DNA of 64,000 bases from Caldimonas caldifontis (GTDB lineage: Bacteria; Pseudomonadota; Gammaproteobacteria; Burkholderiales; Burkholderiaceae_C), in NCBI RefSeq assembly GCF_002930615.1, contig NZ_PSNX01000002.1, positions 186,001-250,000 on the forward strand, written 5' to 3'. Position numbers and translations under genes: made by a program. Positions within the stretch are counted from its first letter, which is position 1; each line of letters opens with the position of its first letter. Under the pieces are notes generated by a model. The model saw nothing but the letters and a program-made list of their open reading frames with translations. It was not told the DNA's origin and searched no databases. Below are positions 58,665-64,000 of this stretch, in pieces.

Positions 58665-59852
58665 TCAGGCGGCTGCGCTCAGCGGTACAGGGCCACCCGG
58701 GCCGTCGTCATGGGCAACGACCGCATTGCGGGTGCGCTTGGCCGCATACAGGCGGCGATCGGCCGCGGCAATCAACGATGGGGCCTGAAGCCCCAGGCCG
58801 GGCTCGTCGGAGCAGGCCACACCGGCGCTGACCGTGATGCCGTCCAGTCCCGGGGCCAGCGCGGCCGCCGGCACTTCCCTGCGTACCCGGTCGGCCACCA
58901 GCTTGGCCTCCTCGGACGTCGCCCCGGGCAGCACCAGAACAAACTCCTCGCCCCCATAGCGGGCCAGCAGGTCAGTGGACCGCATGCGCCGGGTCACCAG
59001 TTCGGCGAACGCCGTGAGCACCAGATCCCCCACGGGGTGCCCGCGCTCATCGTTGACCCGCTTGAAGTGATCGATATCGAACATCACGAGCGACACGGGA
59101 TGCCCCAGTCGGCGTGCGCGGTCGAGGTCGCGGGCCATCTCGGCCAGCAGACCACGGCGGTTGTAGGCACCGGTCAGCATGTCCGTGCCCGACAGACGCT
59201 CCAACTCGCGCCGAAGCGTCTCGTTCAGGCACAGCAGATAGCCCACGGTGATGGCAATCTGCAGCACGATGGCGCCCAGGACAGACACATGCTGGCCGGC
59301 AAACATGGCAAAGACGTCGGTGACTCCCGGCGCCGTGCCCCCCACGACCCGCAGCAAGGCCATCGCGGCCATCAGCAGGAAGGCCAGCACCATCACCCGC
59401 GCCCCCATGGAACGCTGCCGCGCCTGCCACGCCACGGCCGCACAGGCCAGACACAGAGCCACGGCCAGCAGCGTGAAGAGCACGACGCGCACCGAGAACG
59501 GGGCGTTGAACACGGCCGCAGCCCCGAAGGATCCCACGATCACCGCAGGCGCCACCGCCATCCATCCGATCGGCACCCGCCGATCGAACAACAGTCGCAA
59601 CGCCAGGTAATGAAGGAGAAAGCCCCCAAGCAGCAGGGAGTTGGGCACCAGGATGCCCAGCATCTGTGGCAACTCGTCTCGCACGACGAACAGCGCTCGA
59701 CCGACCGCCGCGACGGCATCCCCCGCGGCCCACACCCACACGCCCCGGACCTGCGAGGGCAGCCCCCATCGCGCCACGAAGACGACGCTGGCCAGGCTCA
59801 GCCCGACCAAGGCATCGGCCATGAAAAGGGTGCGGATGTCCAGGAGTTCCAT
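58665..59852 (-). CDS. Membrane diguanylate cyclase
   Basis: About 395 residues. Six predicted N-terminal helices (for instance SVRVVLFTLLAVALCLACAA, ARVMVLAFLLMAAMALLRVV) are followed by a GGDEF domain with RYGGEEFVLVLPG and the inhibitory site RSTD five residues before it. The DFDIDHFKRVN-type metal site reads VMFDIDHFKRVNDERGHP. It makes c-di-GMP. The ATG at 59852 was chosen; a GTG at 59870 would add six residues. Divergent from opgC. Confidence 0.93.
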   Translation of the reverse strand: MELLDIRTLFMADALVGLSLASVVFVARWGLPSQVRGVWVWAAGDAVAAVGRALFVVRDELPQMLGILVPNSLLLGGFLLHYLALRLLFDRRVPIGWMAVAPAVIVGSFGAAAVFNAPFSVRVVLFTLLAVALCLACAAVAWQARQRSMGARVMVLAFLLMAAMALLRVVGGTAPGVTDVFAMFAGQHVSVLGAIVLQIAITVGYLLCLNETLRRELERLSGTDMLTGAYNRRGLLAEMARDLDRARRLGHPVSLVMFDIDHFKRVNDERGHPVGDLVLTAFAELVTRRMRSTDLLARYGGEEFVLVLPGATSEEAKLVADRVRREVPAAALAPGLDGITVSAGVACSDEPGLGLQAPSLIAAADRRLYAAKRTRNAVVAHDDGPGGPVPLSAAA

Positions 59853-60070
59853 GGGTGAAGCTATTGTCACTCCGCACGGCCCCTGAGCTGGCGCGGGAAT
59901 GTCGCCAAAAGGCGGCCCATTTGTCTGCGGACCGCGACATCGGTCACACGTGGGAACGCTTCGCGCTCCGTGGCGTCAGACACCACCGACACAGCTGCCG
60001 CCAGAGCGCCGACGGCGCCCGCCGTGCCGCTCAGGCGAGACTGCAGCGAATTGCCTGGAGTCTGTACGCC

Positions 60071-61198
60071 GTGAATCGCCGCTGGGAACTGGATGCCTTG
60101 CGCGGGCTGATGCTGGTCCTGATGACCTTGACCCATCTGCCCACACGCTGGGCCGGCCCGACCGGTCAACCGCTGGGCTTCGTTTCTGCGGCCGAAGGCT
60201 TCGTTCTGCTGTCGGCCTACATGGCCGGGCTGGTCTATACCCGCCGGGGCCTGCGTGATGGCCTGCCCGCCATGCGCACCGCCTTCGTGCGCCGCGCAGG
60301 GCTCATCTACGCCTGCCAGGCCGCCATGCTGCTGTTCCTGTTCACCGTCATCGCCTTGCTGGGCCTGCGCATCGACCAGCCGGCCATCACCAACCTGCTG
60401 TCGTTCTACCTGGCCGAGCCCGTCACCGCGCTGTGGAGCAGCCTGCTGCTGATTTATGAGCCGCCCCTGCTCGACATCCTGCCCCTGTACGTGCTCTTCA
60501 TGCTGGTCAGCCCCTGGGTGCTGGCCCATGCCCTCGCGCGGGGCTGGGGCGGGGTGTTGGCGATCAGCGTGATGCTGTGGCTGCTGGCGCAGTTCGGCCT
60601 GGGGGATGCCTTGTACCGCGCCGTGACGGACGCCACCGGCCTGACCGTGCCGCCGGAGGCCACCGGGGCCTTCGCCATGTACGCATGGCAGTTCCTGTGG
60701 GTGCTGGGCTTGTGGATGGGAGCGACCCAGGCGGGCGGTGAGCCCTTGCCGACCATGCCGGCGTGGCTGGTCCGGGTGGCCGTGGTCGTCGCGGGCATCG
60801 GATTGTTGTGGCGGCATGGGGTGGGCCAGGTGCCGTTTCCGGGGGACCCCGGGCTGAACCTGTTGTTCAGCAAATGGCAGCTCGGGCCGCTGCGCCTGCT
60901 CAATCTGTTCGCCCTGCTGGTGCTGACCCTGCATTACGGCCCGGCCCTCGCGCGACGTCTGCCGCCGATGACGTGGCTGCAGAACCTGGGGGCCGCCTCA
61001 CTGCCGGTGTTCTGTGCCCACCTGGTGCTGGTGCTGCTGGCCCTGGCGCTGGTGGGCGAACCCACGGCCGAACGGGCCCTGTGGGTCGACCTGAGCCTGC
61101 TGGCCGCCTGCTTTGCCGCGCTCACGGTGGTGGCCCACGCCAGCGCGGACCGACCCACCGATCCGCCGGCACCACGGTGGGCCGGTCAGCGGACGTAG
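60071..61198 (+). CDS. opgC: OpgC-family membrane protein
   Basis: 375 residues with about ten membrane helices. Opens with NRRWELDALRGLMLVLMTLT then HLPTRW and VSAAEGFVLLSAYMAG, all diagnostic of OpgC, which in other bacteria succinylates periplasmic glucans. No opgG or opgH is adjacent. The GTG at 60071 was chosen with CTGGAG upstream; the frame is open for 70 more codons that do not resemble the family. It overlaps the convergent SGNH hydrolase gene by 13 bases. Confidence 0.87.
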   Translation: MNRRWELDALRGLMLVLMTLTHLPTRWAGPTGQPLGFVSAAEGFVLLSAYMAGLVYTRRGLRDGLPAMRTAFVRRAGLIYACQAAMLLFLFTVIALLGLRIDQPAITNLLSFYLAEPVTALWSSLLLIYEPPLLDILPLYVLFMLVSPWVLAHALARGWGGVLAISVMLWLLAQFGLGDALYRAVTDATGLTVPPEATGAFAMYAWQFLWVLGLWMGATQAGGEPLPTMPAWLVRVAVVVAGIGLLWRHGVGQVPFPGDPGLNLLFSKWQLGPLRLLNLFALLVLTLHYGPALARRLPPMTWLQNLGAASLPVFCAHLVLVLLALALVGEPTAERALWVDLSLLAACFAALTVVAHASADRPTDPPAPRWAGQRT

Positions 61199-61875
61199 TC
61201 TGCCAGGCGCTGATGCCACAGGGCATAGCCCGAGGCATTCAGGTGCAGGGCATCCCCGGCGAACAGCGTCGCCCTCGGAAGGCCCTGCTCATCGAGCATG
61301 TCATGGAAGACGTCGATGAACTCCACGTCCCGGTAGCTGGCCGCCAGGGCCTTCAGCTGCCGGTTCGCCTCCTTCACTTCCGGCAGCAGGTGCACGCGCG
61401 CCGGGCTGGGCTTGATGGAGATGTAAGCGATGCGCACCTCGGGCAGGTCGGCGCGCAAGCCCTCCACGAGGGCCCGAAAGCGCTCGGCCACCTCCTCGGG
61501 GCGACGCCCCTGGGCCAGGTCGTTCTCGCCGGCGTACACCACCACCTGGCGAGGACGATAGGCAATCACCAGCCGCTTGAGATGCGCCACGCAATCGGCC
61601 AGGGTGGACCCGCCGAAGCCTCTTCGCAGCACCACCGGCGGCCCCTGGAAGGCCTCCTCCAGCCCTTCCCAGAGGCGGATCGAGGAGCTGCCGACGAACA
61701 CCACGCCCCCCGCCGGGGGCGGCCGAGCCTGATCCGCGGCGTCGAAGGCCGCGAAGCTGGCCGCCCAGGGGCCCGCCACGGGAGCCTCCTGTGCGTGCAC
61801 CGCCCCGCCCACGGTCAGGCCGACGAGGGCGAGTGCCAGACGGAGCCGGGTCTTCAAGCGCATCACACGGATCAT
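61186..61875 (-). CDS. SGNH/GDSL hydrolase
   Basis: 229 residues with a signal peptide (ALALVGLTVGGAVHAQ), so periplasmic or secreted. The esterase blocks are GGVVFVGSSSIRLWEGL (nucleophile Ser in GSSS), RGFGGSTLADC, VVYAGENDLAQG (Asn) and GDALHLNASGY (Asp/His). Substrate unknown; an acylated glycan or lipid is possible. The start overlaps the acyl-CoA synthetase stop by four bases (ATGA), so the two are translationally coupled. Confidence 0.88.
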   Translation of the reverse strand: MIRVMRLKTRLRLALALVGLTVGGAVHAQEAPVAGPWAASFAAFDAADQARPPPAGGVVFVGSSSIRLWEGLEEAFQGPPVVLRRGFGGSTLADCVAHLKRLVIAYRPRQVVVYAGENDLAQGRRPEEVAERFRALVEGLRADLPEVRIAYISIKPSPARVHLLPEVKEANRQLKALAASYRDVEFIDVFHDMLDEQGLPRATLFAGDALHLNASGYALWHQRLADYVR

Positions 61876-63632
61876 TGTGGGCTGGGATCGCCGATGCGTC
61901 CACCGGTTCCCCGCGCCGCGACGTGGCGAGCCCGTTCTTCTTCCTGCAGACGCAGCACCCGCCGCTGCACCTTGCCGGTGGTGGTCATCGGCAGGGCCTC
62001 GATGAACTCGATTTCCTTGGGGTACTCATAGGGCGCCAGCCGCCCGCGCACGTGCTGCTGGAGGTCTTCAACGAGGGTTGCGCCCCCCACATGGCCGGGG
62101 GCCAGTACCACATAGGCCTTGACCACTGCCCCACGCTCCGGGTCGGGCTTGGGCACCACGGCCGCGTTGGCCACGGCCGGGTGCTTGACCAGGCAGTTCT
62201 CGATCTCGCTGGGCCCGATGCGATAGCCCGCGGCCTTGAACACATCGTCGCTGCGCCCCTGGTACCAGAGGTAGCCCTCTTCATCCATCACCGCGGTGTC
62301 GCCGGTGCGGCACCAGGCGTCGTCGGGATCGCCGGTGAACTTGGCGCGCGTGGCCTCCTCGTTCTTCCAGTAGCCGAGGAAGAAGATCGGGTCGGGATCG
62401 CCATGGATGTCTCGGCGGTGCACCGCCACGTCGCCCGGCACGCCCGGCGGGCAGACCTGACCGTTGTCATCGATCACCGCCACGCGGTGGCCCGGGTAAG
62501 GCCGGCCCATGCTGCCCGGCTTGGCTGGCCAGCCCGGGTGAACCCGCCCGGCAGCATCCACGAACTCGCCACAATTGCCGACGATGTAGTTGATCTCGGT
62601 CTGGCCGAACATCTCGTTGATCGTCACGCCCAGCTGATCCCGGCCATAGGCAAACACCGCGTCGCCCACCGCCTCGCCGGCGCTCATGATGGCGCGCAGC
62701 GCCAGCCGGTAGCGCTCGCGCGGCGCAGGCACGGCCTTCATCATCGCCTTGAGGGCGGTGGGGAAGAGGAAGGTGTTGGTCACCTTGTAGCGCTCCATCA
62801 GCTCGAAGGCCTTCTCCGGGCTGAACCGGCCCTGGTAGGCCACGATGGGCTGGCCGAAATAGAGCGTGGGCAGCAGCGCATCCATCAGCCCTCCCGTCCA
62901 GGCCCAGTCGGCCGGTGACCAGAAGACGTCGCCTTCGCGGGGAAACCAGTTCTGGCTGGCCACGAAGCCCGGCAGGTTGCCGATCAGCGCCCGGTGCGGA
63001 ATGAGCGCTCCCTTGGGCGGGCCCGTGGTGCCGCTGGTGTAGATCAGCACGGCCGGATCGTCTGCCCGGGTGGCCTGCGCCACATAGAGGGCCGACTCAC
63101 GGGCAAGCGCCGCCTCCCAGTCGACATCACCCTGGCCGCAGGCGTCACCCACGGCCACGATGTGGCGCAGCGCCGGGCATTCGGCACGCGCCTGACGCAG
63201 GTTCGCGATCGAGGTCTCATCCACGATGGCCACCACCGCCTCGCTGTGGGACAGGCGGTAGGCCAGGGCCTCCGGCCCGAAGAGCATGGACAGCGGCATC
63301 GCCACCGCGCCCATCTGGTAGACCGCCATGTGCGCAATGGCGGTCTCGGGGCGCTGCGGCATCACCAGGGCCACGCGGTCGCCCGGCTGCACGCCCAGCC
63401 GCTCCAGCGCATGCGACAGCCGGTTGGCCTGGGCCAGCAGATCGGCATAACTCAGCGTGTCCCGCCGGCCAGATTCATGTTCATAGACGATGGCTGTGCG
63501 CCCTCCTCCGTCCTTTGCCCAACGGCGGCAGCAGGCCTGGGCGATGTTGAACGACGGCGGCACCTGCCAGCGAAATCCCGTGTGCAGGCGGGTGTGGGTG
63601 TCGGAAAGAAAGGACGGTCGGGAGCGTGTCAC
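61872..63632 (-). CDS. Acyl-CoA synthetase (AMP-binding family)
   Basis: About 586 residues. ATP-binding motif VLIYTSGTTGPPKGALIP, A5 region MFGQTEINYIVGN, A7/A8 WCRTGDTAVMDEEGYLWYQG and SDDVFKAAGYRIGPSEIE, and the catalytic lysine in MTTTGKVQRRVLR. The layout is that of medium-chain or aryl acyl-CoA ligases of the ACS branch. The GTG at 63632 has AGGA eight bases upstream; TTG at 63653 is an alternative. Confidence 0.9.
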   Translation of the reverse strand: MTRSRPSFLSDTHTRLHTGFRWQVPPSFNIAQACCRRWAKDGGGRTAIVYEHESGRRDTLSYADLLAQANRLSHALERLGVQPGDRVALVMPQRPETAIAHMAVYQMGAVAMPLSMLFGPEALAYRLSHSEAVVAIVDETSIANLRQARAECPALRHIVAVGDACGQGDVDWEAALARESALYVAQATRADDPAVLIYTSGTTGPPKGALIPHRALIGNLPGFVASQNWFPREGDVFWSPADWAWTGGLMDALLPTLYFGQPIVAYQGRFSPEKAFELMERYKVTNTFLFPTALKAMMKAVPAPRERYRLALRAIMSAGEAVGDAVFAYGRDQLGVTINEMFGQTEINYIVGNCGEFVDAAGRVHPGWPAKPGSMGRPYPGHRVAVIDDNGQVCPPGVPGDVAVHRRDIHGDPDPIFFLGYWKNEEATRAKFTGDPDDAWCRTGDTAVMDEEGYLWYQGRSDDVFKAAGYRIGPSEIENCLVKHPAVANAAVVPKPDPERGAVVKAYVVLAPGHVGGATLVEDLQQHVRGRLAPYEYPKEIEFIEALPMTTTGKVQRRVLRLQEEERARHVAARGTGGRIGDPSPQ

Positions 63633-63762
63633 GGAAGAATCCTGAGGCTGCAAGCTGGGTCGATGGTGCCAGCCCTGCGGGCGGGCTGCACCTCGGACTT
63701 GCCCCGGCCCCGCCCCCGGTCAAGGCACAATGCCCCCTCGCGCCCGCCCCGACTCGACCTGC

Positions 63763-64000
63763 ATGAGCCTGAAAACCGTTGCCAAGCGTCTGCTGAGCTA
63801 TGTTCTGCCCCACAAGGCGGGGGTGAGCCTGGGCGTGGTCTGTTTTTTCCTTTCAGCGGCCGTCGAGCCCCTGGTGCCGGCCTTGCTCAAGGTGCTGCTC
63901 GACAGCGGCTTCAAGGCCGAGCTGGGCTTCCCGCTGTGGGTGGTGCCGCTGGCCGTCATCGGCCTGTTCGCCGTGCGGGGCCTGCTGGCGTTCTGTGGCA
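63763..64000 (+). CDS. msbA: MsbA-like lipid A flippase, start only
   Basis: 79 codons visible, cut by the window edge. They read MSLKTVAKRLLSYVLPHKAG, then VCFFLSAAVEPLVPALLKVL, LDSGF and two hydrophobic stretches, the N-terminal half-transporter membrane domain of the MsbA family, which moves lipid A-core across the inner membrane. The ATPase domain is outside the window, so the name rests on this N-terminal similarity. Confidence 0.75.
   Translation, partial: MSLKTVAKRLLSYVLPHKAGVSLGVVCFFLSAAVEPLVPALLKVLLDSGFKAELGFPLWVVPLAVIGLFAVRGLLAFCG

Overview
The window is a GC-rich, tightly packed piece of bacterial core chromosome. Gene content and order (fimV-asd-leuB-leuD-entericidin-leuC-gltA-sdhE-sdhB-sdhA-sdhD-sdhC, a divergent GntR regulator, mdh, a CitE-like gene, acnB, acnA) point to a betaproteobacterium of the order Burkholderiales, probably near the Comamonadaceae or the Leptothrix/Rubrivivax/Ideonella group. 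That placement is inferred from synteny and protein family resemblance; no rRNA gene is present to confirm it. I see no insertion sequence, prophage, integron, CRISPR array or restriction system.

Layout. 1-11.5 kb (minus strand): the 5' part of fimV (cut by the window edge), aspartate semialdehyde dehydrogenase, the leucine genes with an entericidin-like lipoprotein between leuC and leuD, citrate synthase, and the succinate dehydrogenase operon sdhCDAB-sdhE. 11.5-21 kb: a HutC-type GntR regulator faces mdh and a citE-like lyase gene, followed by an exported protein and both aconitases. One 18-bp palindrome lies between gntR and mdh, and the same sequence recurs upstream of acnB, so the regulator probably controls this TCA block. 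21-27 kb: an ArsC-like protein, a lipoprotein, two tRNA-Lys genes, tcdA, a YeeE/YedE sulfur transporter, and tolB-pal-cpoB. 27-35 kb: an AhpD-like protein, then a nine-gene co-directional run yebC-purD-acyltransferase-hemF-nadD-rsfS-rlmH-maf-rng. 35-43 kb: a HerA-like ATPase, a proline-rich exported protein, a 44-residue membrane protein, glnS with a large internal insertion, several small genes, and minCDE. 43-53 kb: DUF3014 and Tim44-domain membrane proteins, a histone H1-like protein, a dual-specificity phosphatase, a short-chain dehydrogenase, a PAS-GGDEF-EAL protein, a 2OG-Fe dioxygenase, glpQ and a core-type methionine synthase. 53-64 kb: a cold-shock gene, a glutamine amidotransferase, an oxidoreductase, a BON lipoprotein, an acyl-CoA thioesterase behind an 18-bp palindrome, a universal stress protein behind an FNR-type box, a diguanylate cyclase, opgC, an SGNH hydrolase coupled to an acyl-CoA synthetase, and the start of an msbA-like gene.

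Most of the window is ordinary housekeeping. I did not find a clear new multi-gene system. The observations most worth following are the roughly 95-residue insertion inside the catalytic core of glutaminyl-tRNA synthetase, the duplicated GntR-type operator linking mdh and acnB, the histone-like tail on RsfS, and several small conserved-looking proteins (44, 71 and 99 residues).
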